Positions 47,497 through 60,554 of a DNA stretch of 64,000 nucleotides are shown here, piece after piece; the stretch's first letter is position 1, and each line of letters begins with the position of its first letter. Below the pieces are notes generated by a model that ran no database searches, was not told the DNA's origin, and saw nothing but the letters and a program-made list of their open reading frames with translations. The DNA is taken from NCBI GenBank assembly GCA_021613535.1, contig CP075492.1, positions 11,098,001 to 11,162,000 on the forward strand, given 5' to 3'. The stretch comes from Adineta vaga (lineage: Eukaryota > Rotifera). Position numbers and translations under genes: made by a program.

Positions 47497-48217
47497 ATGG
47501 TAAGAAGCACGTGTAAGACTTTCTAGTTTTCAATAAAAGCAGATAGTTTCGAATGAAGTGATACGTTTCATCAGTTAGATCATTGAGCTTCACCGGTTTT
47601 TTTTCAAAAGCGAAGTAAAGATTTTGATTTGATTGATTGATTATTTTCTAGGCTTCTGGAGTTAAAGTTGACAATTCAGTAATCGAAAAATTTCATGAAT
47701 TTAAAATCAAGAAAAATACTGGCTTTCTTGTCCTTGGTTTCAGTGACGATATTTCAAAAATAGTTGTTCTCAAAGAAGGCCAAAATAAAGTGCCACAAAA
47801 TGCACCAGCCAATGATAAGAGTAAACGATTGAAATCATGTGATTTTTCTTTGTAAATATAAATACTGTTTCTTTTTCAGATAAGAAATGGGCAGAAATGC
47901 TTGAAGAATTGCCAGAAAATGATGTACGATATGCTATAATCGATATTTTTTATGAAACAAGCGAAGGATCACGTGCTGAAATCTTTTTTATTTCATGGTA
48001 AACATGACATGAGTTGTATATTTATTTACATTTCTCTTATTGATTTGATTGTTATAGGGCACCGGATACTGCCACAATTAAACGTAAAATGTTATGTGCA
48101 TCAAGTAAAGATGCTTTGAAAAATGCTCTTCAAGGTATTCGTAATCATTTACAAGCAACATGCAAATCCGATCTTGATTTGGCAGCAATTATTAGCGAAA
48201 AAACCAAATCCAAGTAG
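47497..48217 (+). CDS. ADF/cofilin actin-severing protein
   Basis: Exons 47497-47499, 47652-47820, 47880-47997 and 48058-48217 give 149 residues. The first coding exon is only the ATG, and the second begins ASGVKVD; this Met-only exon is characteristic of animal and fungal cofilin genes. The ADF-H fold is complete: SGVKVDNSVIEKFHEFKIKK, WAEMLEELPENDVRYAIIDI, EIFFISWAPDTATIKRKMLC with the actin-binding long helix (KRKMLCASSKDALKNALQGI), and ATCKSDLDL at the end. The N-terminal Ser (after Met-Ala) is the usual LIM-kinase site. It severs and depolymerises actin filaments. Confidence 0.95.
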
Positions 48218-49426
48218 ATTAAAACTTTCAAATACACGAGACATTTTCTCTCCAACAAATTTTTTTTCTTGTATTTGATCACCTTCTACATGAAAAGAAA
48301 AATACTTTTGTGCTATCAATTTCATTATTATTCTCAGTCTTCTTCTTCTTTTCTTTTTGTTATTTCACATATCTGGTCTCTTCCGTCTTTTTCTTCTTCT
48401 TCTTCTCTCTTTATTTCATGTCAAAGCTAAAACAGAAACTAATTACAGCGACTATACTTATAGAATAATCGAGATGATCAAATAACAACCCTTCTACTTT
48501 ATTCTAGTTCATCGTTTTCTCTTTTATCTTGTCTCTTTGAATGCCAATTTTTACCTGCTTTGTTATAATTGTGTCTGATGTGACAATAAAACAACGACGC
48601 AATTGATATACATATATGTATACATCAATAATAAATCGACATGATATGTTTGTTGTTCTTGAAAACGAAATTTTTTGGAATCTTAAGGATATCTATTTGT
48701 ATTTTCGTTTAGTTTCCCTAATTACACTTCGAGAAGTATGGGAGGATGTGTTTTGGTACATTCCAACTTGCAATCGTAGGATGATATGGAGGAGAGATAG
48801 GAAAAACATATCCATTAACAACTTTAGATATTCTCAAATTAATGATAAATGATCGATTTAACTTTTCTAAGTTGAAAATAAGCAAGAATAGGAAGCGTCA
48901 TGATTTTATTGTCAAATATCCATGCAAAATGTACACATTACTCTCATCTTTACATTTACTGAAAGTCATATTATTGACGATACTGTATAGTCTTTTGCAT
49001 TCTCAATATTCTACTTGTAACATGATACTATAATATTGAAGAAGAAAAGATTCGAAATAGACCAATAGAAGAAACAGAAACAAGTGTCATATTTTTTATA
49101 TTTAGTCAAGAGAAATAGCAAATAAATTTCTCATTAATAATAAAATATTCAAGAAGTAATCATTCGTCGAGTATTTACTACATAAATAACTTATCATAGT
49201 TACGAGTATATGTAAAACAAAAAAAAAAAAGAAACTGTTAAGAAGTTAGACTCAACATGTTTGACTTTCGTTTCGTGAAACAGAAAAGAACTCTGCTGAA
49301 TACTTTTTATTTATCAATTATGGGAAATCTATCAAAAAGGAAAATATAACAAAGAAAAAAAACGTCTATTTTCGATGTATAAGACAACAACCGGATTATC
49401 AGCATTGAACTTAATAAAAAGACTCA
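48218..49426. other. Cofilin 3' region and intergenic DNA
   Basis: Holds the cofilin 3' UTR (pyrimidine-rich at 48330-48420, AATAAA at about 48587) and about 800 bp of AT-rich DNA before the stop of the minus-strand channel gene. No further gene was seen. Confidence 0.5.
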
Positions 49427-52400
49427 TTAAGATTTGTTTTGTAAGAAAAACATTTGAAGTATAAATACAAGAGATACAATAATTGAATATCGATCAGTCA
49501 AACGAATAGCATAGGAACATTTCGAAAATAATGTTTGATTTTCTCCTTCATGTACAAAAAAACATTTATGTGGTCGTTCACGATATGGTGTCGTTTTTAA
49601 ACGTGTACACCATTCTTCCCTCGTAAATTCGACTGGTTTACGTTTAATGATTAATTTTGGACATGAGATTGAAGCTTCTTTTGAATGATTAACATACAAT
49701 AACATTAAATTACTTTTCGGAATTTTTGATATTGAATAACTAAATTTAAAAAATAACGAAATTTAAAAATATTCATGATAAAATGTGTTTGATACCTAAA
49801 TGATTCAGAGAAGATAATTGTTGGTTCTACTGTTGAACTATTTGTTCCATTTTCGTTGGAATCATCAATTGTTTCTTTTGCATATTGAGTACAACTAACA
49901 CTTCCATGAACGGTATTAGCACGTTCAACTTCTTCCCATTTGACTTTATTATCTTTCGATGGTAATGCACCTTCCCATCCTTTCCATGTTGAAACATATA
50001 AATTAAATTCTTCGATGCAAGATGAAGGAATTCGACCAATGGATTCATCTTCTCTGCTTGAATTCAATTCTCGATGATCTAATATTGGTCGACGGAAATC
50101 GATATGAGTTAAAAGAACATTACTAAGACTTTCTCGAACGTGTGTTCGAGGTAGTGGTGTTTCAAAAGTAAAATTCTGATTGTTATGATTAGATTTTCTT
50201 GACGCATAAGTCCATTGAGGAAAGACAAGTATATCACGAACAAGAAACCTAAAGAATTAATTACAGAAGAAAAATAAATTAAATATATTCAAAATTCTCA
50301 TACATTGCAATATGATTAATGATATTCCAAATCATGACAGAAATGGTATGAAGAATCTGAAAATCAGAAGATATTTTCGAAGAAAAGAAAACTTGTCGAA
50401 TAAACATACACTACGAAACATAAAACCCGAACTTTTTTCAGATCGTAATTGTCTTTGTAGACAAACACCTTGAAAATCAACCATTTTTTCTCTAAGAAAA
50501 AAAAAAGAAGACTTTCGATATTAAGAATCATTCAAAGATATCATGGAAAGACTTACTCAGAAAAAATTTTCTTCACAACAAGATCCTGCATCACTGCTCC
50601 TTCAAATTCACCTAAAAATTTGCCAACATCATCCTAAAAAGTCAATTGATTAGTAATTTGTTTAAAGATATCGTTCTGCAAACATACAGTTCGATCAACA
50701 CCTTGTTGCTGACTAATAAACATAATATATCCATTTTCATCAATGATATAACATACACCAGTCTCCAATTGATTCTAGAAATCATTTTTAATGATAGAAA
50801 TTTAACAAATTCGATATAACTATATGATTACATACACAAAGATCGGAGAAATGTGTGGAACGAACAGTTTTATATGGTAACATAACACCAAAAACTCCGA
50901 ATGGAACATTGCGCATATTATTTGATCGACCAGAAGATTGATTCATCCATATTCCTGTTGTAATTACAAGATACATATGTGATGCAGTGAACGATGTACT
51001 ATGTCCTTCTAGAAAAGATTTAAATCGAATGTATGTATAGGAACATATTTCATTTAGAATACAATACCTGTAGTATTCGTATAATTATCATTTGACATTT
51101 CTAAAAGATAAGAAAATTCTTTGAAGTAGAATAAAAGAAAATCATCTACATACGTGAATTTGTACTAGGTACATTTGATATTCCATAGAAAAGTGAATAG
51201 ATATGATGTTTACCATGAATATGATCAGCACCATAGAAATATGTTGCATTGATAGTTCGTTCATAATAATTTGATTCAATAGAATTAGGATTTACATCAC
51301 CAAATTGTCTAAAATAAATATCTTGTTGATATTTTTTGTAAAAAATAATGACATTCTATTACCTGATATGATCTTCATTTGCTTGATTTGATAATCTCCA
51401 ATAAGCCGTAATACCTGATCGTGTCGCTAAGAAAATCCAATGTAAATGATGTTCATGTTCAAATGCTTTAAAATCGAGATGAGCTGATTTTTCCATTGGT
51501 TTTTGATGTTCACGATCAATGGCACCTGTTTTTGTCCAATTTTCAAATTTACTCATTATAAACAATTCTTCAATCATCATATAGATTAATTGTTTACTAG
51601 CTTTATATGGACCTAGAAGATTTGTCGATTAAAAATTGTATATAATTAAATTAAACAAATGACATACATGAACGAATATGTCTTGTTTCAATTTTTTCTT
51701 TTAGATAACCACGAAATGATTCTTCAGTATCACCGATGTCATCTTCAGCTGTTGAATTACAATAAATCCAATCAGCAATACGAACATTTCGTTGTAGAAT
51801 AAAACGAAGTGCTAAAAATGTGAAATGAGTACATAAAAACACTACATTAGTGCAAAAAAAGTTGATATTGTTGCATACAGTGTTCCTTTCTAACATATCA
51901 AAAAAATCAAGTGAGAAAAGAAAGCAATGCATTCTATAATCATCTAAGTGAAATCATCATGACACATAAGTGTGCTTCAAATCAAGAAAAAACTTGTCGT
52001 ACATAATTTGATATTAAATTTAGATTTTGAGAATGTTTGTCTGTCTTGTTAATTTGACATAGTCTAAAGTGTTCTATTAAGAAAAGAATAAGTGCAAAAC
52101 AATAAACCTATTATATCCTTTTATTACTTTTCTCTAAAAGTACTTCAAGATCTCTAACAATGGTATGAAACGGATATGAAGATTCATTATTCTACTCTTT
52201 TTCTTGACTGCATTATTATAAGAATTGATTTTTTTCGTTGTTAGGTTTATCTAAATTTAAGTACTCGTTACTTTTTTTTTGTATCATACAATGTTCTTTA
52301 GTGATATGTGAAAGTCATTGACTACAATTGATTGATTTTCGTTTATTCAGTGAAATAGCAAACAATTACGTGCAGTCAGAAACAAATCTTTACTTATACC

Positions 52401-55400
52401 ATATAAATCCATTTTGAATAAGAAAATTACATCGATGTATGAATGTCTTAGTCTGAAACATCATCTCGTATTAAATATTACTTTATATGTAAATAAGAAA
52501 TGATCACATCTTTACAAGAACTATATGACGCATAATAATCAAAAACACAAGTATGTCGGAATAATAAATATCTTTTCTTCTCCATCTATGTCAGTATTTA
52601 TTCTTGAGCTAAATCTAAGAGATTCGATCGAACATTTCCAAGAGAAGTTACTCATTATTTGTAGAACGATGCAACAATTCTTTCGGTTAATGGGAAATGC
52701 CCTTTCAGAACATCGTCTTAAGTGCTCAACATTCTTTTAGACATCGCTAACTTGAAATCATTCTATATTTACATAACAACGATTTCCTTTCGAGAATCAT
52801 AGCCCATGAGACATTTTTCATTAAATAACGAGAAGAACAAAGAATGGTTCATTAGAGACTTCGATTGTAAATAAATTTGAATAGAGCATATATTCAGTCG
52901 ATGAGTGATCAAAGAGAAATAATCGTGCATCGAAAAGAAGTCCATACTAAATATAATCTCATTGATTAGATAGTCAACTGAATGGTACATCGTTTGAACA
53001 GTGATTGTAAAGATTCAATTACTAACCTATTTGAACTTTTTCTGTATCGGGTTCAGTTGTTCGAACATGATATTCACCATAAGGAAAACGTACAACAATA
53101 CCCAAACTAAAAGAAAAGATGATATTTAATTTTTATTTTTTCACAAGTTATTTTCTGTACCTGAATGGATTTGATTCTTTATCTCCCAAAGTTGCATAAT
53201 AATATTTTTGTTCAACAACTTCAATACGTCGCTAGAAAGAATAATTACTTGTTATTGTTTTTTAATATTCAAGATTCTGAAAAGATCAAATTACCATATC
53301 ATCTAAATGCTTCTTCACTCGAGCTGAATGTTGATTTTCTTTAGATAAAATCATATCTTTTCGAATCTATAAACACATAGACTATTTTAGTAAATCATAA
53401 TTATCATCATAAATCTTACGTCTTGAATGTTACTTGCTGGTAAAGGCTAAACATGAAACTTTACATATGCATCAATGAACACAAAGATGCAAAACTTACA
53501 TGAACAAATCTCATCAGATTATCAGGTATTTCTACCATATCTAAATCAATAGAATGATAATTTTGTTTTCGATATGGACCCAACTATATAATCAACAGAA
53601 AAAAGAAAGCAAATTTCAAAATAAATGAGTTCCAGATATATTTCTTTTACATACCACAGGTCGTAGATCAGGATGAAACATAAGATAACCATTATGATTA
53701 ATCATAAATGAATAAGCATGTACACCAAGCTACAAGACAAAATAGTTGACATGTTAATTTCTGGGTAGAAAATTTACTCGATATTTTGGTGAAAATTCTT
53801 GAATAAGTTTGACAGGAATATCGACACCAACAGCACCCAATAGGATTGTTTCATCTTTTTTCTATTTATATCAAAAATGAAAACAAATAGAATCGAATAC
53901 ATTCTGACATAGACTCACTTGTTTTGGTGGATTAAGAACAGGTTGTGCAATTGAAATCATCAAATGTACAGGCTATTCAAAGAAAATCAATTTCTTTCTT
54001 TCTTACAAATATTCTCTTACCTTCGATTTATTCTTAAATTCATCCATTGACATTGATAAATCATGAAATTTAAATGGAAACCATTTATATGTTTTAATTG
54101 GTAATGTTCTTTCTACATCAAGAAAAACACTACTCCAAACTGTAACATGATCATTATACATTGCAATAGGACGTGCTGTAACTGGAATATAATCTTCAAC
54201 ATTCTCTTGAATATCTTCTAATGTTGAAACATGTGCAAAATATCCTTAAAAATTAATTGATCCTACAGAACATGCCTAATTTGTTATAAGAATGTATCCA
54301 TACCTTTATTTGCACATGACATCCAACGAATATGTTTTGGATCTCCTAATTCTCTTCCAATCATATATGTAAATACTCGTGTCTAAAAATGTCAAAGATA
54401 TGAATTAGTCTTACATTCTTTTCTATTGATCTCTTACTTCATAAGGATGACATGTTGAGACATTATTCGGTGTCCAATTTCGATTTAGAAAGACACTTGA
54501 TGCTGTTTCAGTGGCACCATCAGTTACAATCATAATCATTTTATTACAACCCGTACTATCAAGAAATGGTTCTTCATCTTCATCGACATGTGTCACTAGA
54601 CAAGAAAGAGGAAGAAAATTCTTTCAAAACAAAAATCATTTCCGAATTGTTTAATCGAACCATTGAAATCTGACGGACAGAATGCTTCTCGTTGGGCGTC
54701 AGTTAAATTATCAGTTGTCAAATAATGACATTGACACAGTAGTCTGACATTTTCCGTTCGAGATATATTTGTACGTGCATCATCTAAGATGTTGAATGCC
54801 ATATTTAATGCTTTAGAAAAATTTGCTATATCTTTTGTTTTAAAAGGTGAATTGACTGTTTCACGAAATCTCTAGAAGAAAAATCAACAGTAATGATCAT
54901 AAATTATTGAAATTATTTTCAAATACATGTCGATTTTCAAATGTAGCTTGAACAAGTCCATTTTGAAAACATTCATCAACGAATTCAGGTTCTTCTTGAA
55001 ACTAAAATAATCCAATGAATTTATTTATATTGAATGCTCGGAGAGACGAAATTTTACTTTAATTATTTGTACAAAATCATCATCCGATAGAGTATCTAAG
55101 ATGGTTTCAACTGTTTGAACGGCAATAGATTTTTTCAAACCAGTCATAGATCCACTAGCATCAATTAAAATAATAACATCACGTGGTGATGATGTGGCAC
55201 GAATATACCAATTTTGTACTCGACAATCAAATAAATCTAATTTTTCTGTATCACCTTCAGGATATTCCCACTTATGACCAGGCCAAACACGATAGAGACC
55301 TGTTTGACTGCAAAAATATTGCCATGTTAATTCAGGATCATGATTATAGTTATCAATAAATGCTTGATTAAGATTATACGACCAATTTGCTGTTAAAAGA

Positions 55401-56437
55401 ATTTCTTTATCTAAAGAACAATTTTCGTGATATTTTATACAATGAAAATATGCATTTACTTAAATAGTAAATAATTGTTGGAACATGAACTGTACTATGA
55501 GTTATATTTACAAAAGCTCCACCAAAGTGTTTCTTTTGCTGAATATATAAATCTTTTTTTAACGCTCTACGAGAAGAAGAAAAAAGAGGCACAATCATTG
55601 TTTCTTTTTTGTTCAATCAAATCGTATTTACTTATATTCATTATCTACTTCATTTACAGATTGACCATCTTCTGATGATATATCCACATTTGGATCAGTT
55701 GTTGTAGTTGAAAATGATGTCTGAGTTGATAGTTCTTCCAATATAAATGAATCATTACCAATTAACAATGCTGTCGATGTTGTCGTCATACTCATTACAG
55801 GACTTACTAATGATGCATTTTCATTCGTAATATTAATCGTTACATTTTCTACATGTTTCGAACTAAGATAACCATGCTTCTAAAGAAATATGAAATCGAT
55901 TAATTGAAAAAAAATCCAAAGAATATCATGTATATTGAACTAACTTCCATAAATTTTGCTGTAGCATTTCGACTAGTTTCATCGGTTTCAGCAAATCGTC
56001 GATAAGATTGTTCACTAATACTGACAAGATTTCTTATTGCTTCAAGTTTTTTCATAATAGCAAGATTAGTGTAATTTGCCATTTCAATAACAAGCTCTGA
56101 AAGATTACGTTTTTCAATAATAAATGTATCGGATGATTGTGTATAAACTTCACGCATCATTCGCTCTGTACTAGGCAATGTCAATGAAGAGAATTGTTCA
56201 GTTAAAAAAACTAATTGATCACGCAAATATTGATTTGTAGTCGACGATAGAAATGGAATTCTATTGGGAACAAGCAAAAAACAAAATTTTTGTAGAAAGA
56301 AATCAAATGTTAACATACGTCGGTAATGAATTTGAGAACGATACATTTGGTATCTCGTGAAGATCAGATGCATGAATATATCGTTCGTATCTGATGTTCA
56401 CCACAAGGAATAGAAGAATAAATTGTTGTATTGCCAT
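49427..56437 (-). CDS. Voltage-gated calcium channel alpha2-delta subunit
   Basis: About 30 exons run from a signal peptide (MAIQQFILLFLVVNIRYERY, start 56437) to a hydrophobic C-terminus (YSIIVSLVFILQMFFLQNKS), the layout of a GPI-anchored alpha2-delta. In order: a VWA_N region, the VWA domain with a complete MIDAS (DASGSMTG, near 55160) and IVTDG, then Cache-type segments (GVDIPVKLIQEF, AYSFMINHNGYLMFHPDLRP, CYIIDENGYIMF). A Cys-rich C-terminal part precedes the anchor. The MIDAS is needed in the family for trafficking CaV1/CaV2 channels. Exon joins read cleanly where I checked them (for example DTEKVQI to ALRFILQ across 51812-53026). One intron is about 20 times the local norm. No second alpha2-delta gene is in the window. 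Confidence 0.88.
51812..53026 (-). other. Exceptionally long intron (1.2 kb) in the alpha2-delta gene
   Basis: Donor GGTTAGT (exon ends at 53027) and acceptor TTTTTAG (exon starts at 51811) keep the frame. The other introns of this gene are about 50-70 bp. No coding signal was recognised inside; the open frame at 52525-52740 (+) is unsupported. Confidence 0.7.
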
Positions 56438-56982
56438 TGATAGAGATTGATGTACGTGCATTAATTCATCGAATGTTCATTGAAAGGACTTCTCCATGTC
56501 TCTAACTGTCTCCTTTTTACTGTGTGTCGTTGCTCTTCTTTTCTCCCCGAGGCGAATGTGTAGAATTTGTTCGAGAGAAAACTTCGTCAGCTTTCTTGCG
56601 TGTTCTATACGCTAATGTCTACAATGTCTGTTGCACGACGTTCTATGTTAGCGTTTTTTTTACTTACTCCTCACTCTTTTCTTGTGCTCACTACATTTAC
56701 TCCGATAAAAAGAGTTCTCTCTTTCTTTTTCCTCCTAGTCTCCTTTTTTTCCCCGCATATATCAATCACAAGCGTTCCCTCTTTCTCATTCACACACACA
56801 ACAAATCAAACGATTAAGAAGGAAAAAAGAAAGAAAGAGAAAAAAAATCTACTGCTTTTATCATTATTGACATAATCAAATATGGTTCAATAGGGTCTTT
56901 TTTTTCATATAAGAACATACATAAATAAATAAATTTATTTCCTTTTCTATTCAAAGAAAAAAAAAGATACATAAGTATCTGT
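56438..56982. other. Intergenic region
   Basis: Upstream DNA of the alpha2-delta gene and 3' region of the amine oxidase, both on the minus strand. It has a strong pyrimidine bias on the plus strand (56520-56790), with overlapping open frames that I regard as by-products of that bias. Confidence 0.4.
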
Positions 56983-59494
56983 TCAATTTTCACAGCACTC
57001 CTTTGTCGTTTTCTTTATGGCCTTTGGAATATCACTCGAAGGATTGATGTCAAAGAATCCGCTTGGTTTAAGTGAGAATCCAGCTATAACAACAGGCATT
57101 ACAGGGAAATCTTCTTGTCTTGGAATATGTGTCACACCAAATGTATACCAAAGAACAATGTCTTTATCAACAATTGCTCGATCTTGTTCAGTATAGTGTA
57201 ATAAACCAGTATCAGATTGACTTTGATTTGGATAATTGCCTGAACCGAACATTTCTTTTTCATCAAATGGAGTTACCCAAACATGATAGTCAACGAAACT
57301 AGCACGTCTACGCCACCATGCTTTTGATGAACTAAATGGTATAGCATTTTCTCCCGGATGCAATTTATAACCAGTTGCTTCACCAATTCCATTTCGAACG
57401 GATGAATTTTCAAATTTCCATGAACGAGACTTTTCTAAACATAAATTATTTCTTGCTTGTTTCTCTGTTTCAAGTCGTATTTTCTTTATATGAAATGCAT
57501 TATGAAATTGATTATAATCAGCATCATCTGGATCAGCTTCGACATCGATCATATAAGCCGTATTATTTATTCCATCTATAGCTAAATCAAGACGCATGTT
57601 AAAGAAATGTTGATGGTATGGAGCGAATAATTGTGGAGCAATTAATGAACCATACATCGATTTTTTCTCCGGTGGAACAGCACCTAATGAAAGAATACCC
57701 GTCATTTTGACTTCAAATTGAATACTAGCATCTTGATATAAATACCTATTAATAAAGGAAAAAGCATTCAATAGTATTCTCTATAGAATTGCGATTAAAA
57801 ACACACACACACATATTCGCATAAAAGAATTTGCTTTTATTCGACAGCGTCTGTTGTTTTTTTTTGACATTTGAGAATGATAATTTTGAATACAAATTAT
57901 TCTTTCAATCATTCATAGATATAATTTTTCACAAAAAAAATTCTATTTTTAATACTATAGATATTAATTCTTTTCTTGTCGCTTCTAGAAATGCTTTCTA
58001 TTACTTAAAGAAACCAATTATCCATTCGAGAGGGGATCATATTACATATGTAGACGCATTCTGTTATCAGTAATATTTTATGAACTTCCTTTTTTTTCTT
58101 GTCACAGAATAAAAAAATATCTCTTATCATATTAATCTACTCGTTAACTAGATTGTAGTTTTTCGTTGAATCGACACTTTTTATGAGAAAAAAAACAAGA
58201 GAAGTAGCTACCAATAAAAACCATATTCATAATTTTCTATTGTTGCAATGCTTGAAATAACTAATCTTCTGCTTCGTCGTACCTGAATAAAAGAGAATAG
58301 AAAAGAAAGAAGTGCGCTATGCAAAACATTACTTCTGGATTATTTAATCGACGATCTGTATGTTTCCATAGGATACCAACATCTTCTTCATGAAGACAAA
58401 TAGCATTCTTAATAACTAATAATTCTCCACGACTTGTACACATATTTGCATCGAAATATTTTATATGACCAAGACAATCACAACCAAGTTCAAGACTATT
58501 CGTACAACAACCCAAACCATATTCACCACAATCGAATGCATTTTTTCTTGCTTGTTGTTCAGCTGGATCACCATAAGGTACAACCATTTCACTTAATGCA
58601 GCTCGATATAATACGGAACGATTATCATAGGTTAAATGATGAAGAACTAAACCTTGACGCATTGTAAAACCGATAACAAATGACCATTTTTGCCATGAAA
58701 CTTGATAACCATTGACTTGAAAACTTGGTCCTTCAGGTTGAACAATATCTAATGGTCGAATATCATTACGAAGTTTTGTCACTCGATCAGATGTGTAATT
58801 ACAATCAACATATGGAATTGGATAATGATTATAAATTTCAATACGAATAACTTCCACTATTAAAATTCAAATCAGTTTTCTTTCTCATAAGTTCTTATAA
58901 CTTACTTAAATTAAGATCAACAACAGGTCGTAAACCTTCAATTGGATGTGTATATCCGTTATCAGTTGGATCAGCTCGTACAAAACATAATGGTCGTGCT
59001 AATCGACGTGTACGCTCTTCTTCTTGTCCAAAATAACCACTTGACCATATGTCAACCATCACTCGATTAACATCATCAATACCATAATGTTCACGTATTA
59101 ATTCTTGAAATTGAACAGATCGAAGTACTGCTTGTTCACACTCGACTTGTTCATCAACTGTCATTGTTGCTTGAACATTTGGTATATGTTCAAGTGAAAT
59201 AAGTTGACCTTCATTTTCAAGTAAAATTCGTGCTTCATAACAAGAATTAGTTCCATTATCGAATAGAACAACATCAGCTTCACGTCCAATAATTTCATTG
59301 GATGGATTAAGTATTTTTTCTTTTGGTGTTTCATGTAATGTTACAGATACAAATCGTGTCGTTGGTGTTATTTTATTACTTTGTTTTTTTAATACGTCAA
59401 CAGCACGTTCAATTTCAGCTAAAGATAATGGTTCTAATAAATGACGAGATTGCATAGAACTGGAATTTGTATTTTCAACCTTGTCCGTCGACAT
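56983..59494 (-). CDS. Copper amine oxidase (topaquinone type), intracellular class
   Basis: Exons 58906-59494, 58333-58856, 58212-58282 and 56983-57745 give 648 residues. The enzyme oxidises primary amines to aldehydes with H2O2 and NH3. The topaquinone Tyr is in IATIENYEYGFYW (Y389), encoded by the 71-bp exon. Copper ligands appear as HQH (H439, H441) and a later His in GVTHIPRQEDFPVMP. Domain order (N2, N3, catalytic) is complete: LEPLSLAEIERAV...FVSVTLHETPKEKIL, then ARPLCFVR, QGLVLHHLTYDNRSVLYRAA, SEMVVPYGDP. There is no signal peptide or membrane helix, unlike animal AOC1-AOC3. The N-terminus resembles the microbial, fungal and plant-peroxisomal type. The C-terminus (KECCEN) is not a PTS1. 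Introns are present, so it is a resident nuclear gene. Confidence 0.92.
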
Positions 59495-60554
59495 ACTTTG
59501 TTTTTCTAATAACTACCTATATGCTCGCTGATCATTTTTACGTTCCGTTTTATTTTTATCTTTCTTATAATCGACTGCCCTTGTTTTTTCTTTATCATTT
59601 CGCCTCTTTGTGTATGGTTACAGAAGGAAAAAAGAAAGAAAAAAAAACATTCGCAGATGTACTAATGCATCAGTGATTCATGTTCGACTTTTGTCCTCAA
59701 AAGTAAAGATAACAGTGTGTTTTTCTCTAATAAAGTATTATCGTTGAGAAGAATTTGAAATTTGAAACGTATATAATCGATTTTAAAAGGCAATATTTAT
59801 AGAATGACGAAATCATTCTTATCTAATTCATCTGATTTTTACAATGCGAAGTAATGAAATACTTGTGTGACGAAGGCTGTGAGCTGGATGTTCTTTTTTC
59901 TTTCATTACACTTGTTTATTCAATTAAGTGTAAATGACAATATAGGTTAAGAGATGCAAAAGTACATACACAAGCTGTTATTTATTTTTATATAAATTAG
60001 TACCAAATATGAACGTGACATTTTACTCAGCAGATCCTCATTCTATTCATAATCAATTTCAAAGCTTTCAAATTGCTGAATGTTAAATTGGAGTTTATTA
60101 TTAATAAAACTAAATTTCCTCTAAACGTTTTTTTCTTTCAAGAGTCATTATAATGAAATGTCAATGATTCTATACAAATATATATAGGCATATCTAAACG
60201 TGACCAAGAAGAAATGCGACAAAATATTAAAAAAATGATTGTCTCTCAGATTCAACGATGATGACAACTATACTTAAATTGAAGAAGTATGGTAGCTATA
60301 TTTCAAAGACTTCATTTTGTCATAAAAATGAGTAGAGTCTTATTGTTTTTTTTTGTTGTATCGAATAGATTCTGTGAAAATTAAAAAAATGTATATTGGA
60401 GAATTTTTCCACGAATACTCTGCTTCTTCAGAGGAGGTATGTTCTGTCGTAAAGAAAAAAATGATGTCTCGCAGAAGCAACAAAACAAAACGAATAATAA
60501 AAAAAGGAGAAAAAAACCAAAAAGAATTGTTACAATCTTTCCGTTGTATTTATT
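59495..60554. other. Intergenic region
   Basis: AT-rich DNA upstream of the amine oxidase. The right part (from about 60180) may be the eroded 5' end of the ART-TPR pseudogene (a trace of the reading IVSQIQR near 60237), but I cannot align it with confidence. Confidence 0.4.

Noticed and set aside
52525-52740. Plus-strand frame inside the long alpha2-delta intron
   Set aside because: No start context, splice partner or domain; probably chance.
56524-56875. Two overlapping plus-strand frames upstream of the alpha2-delta gene
   Set aside because: They arise from a pyrimidine-rich tract giving Phe/Ser/Leu-rich translations in any frame.
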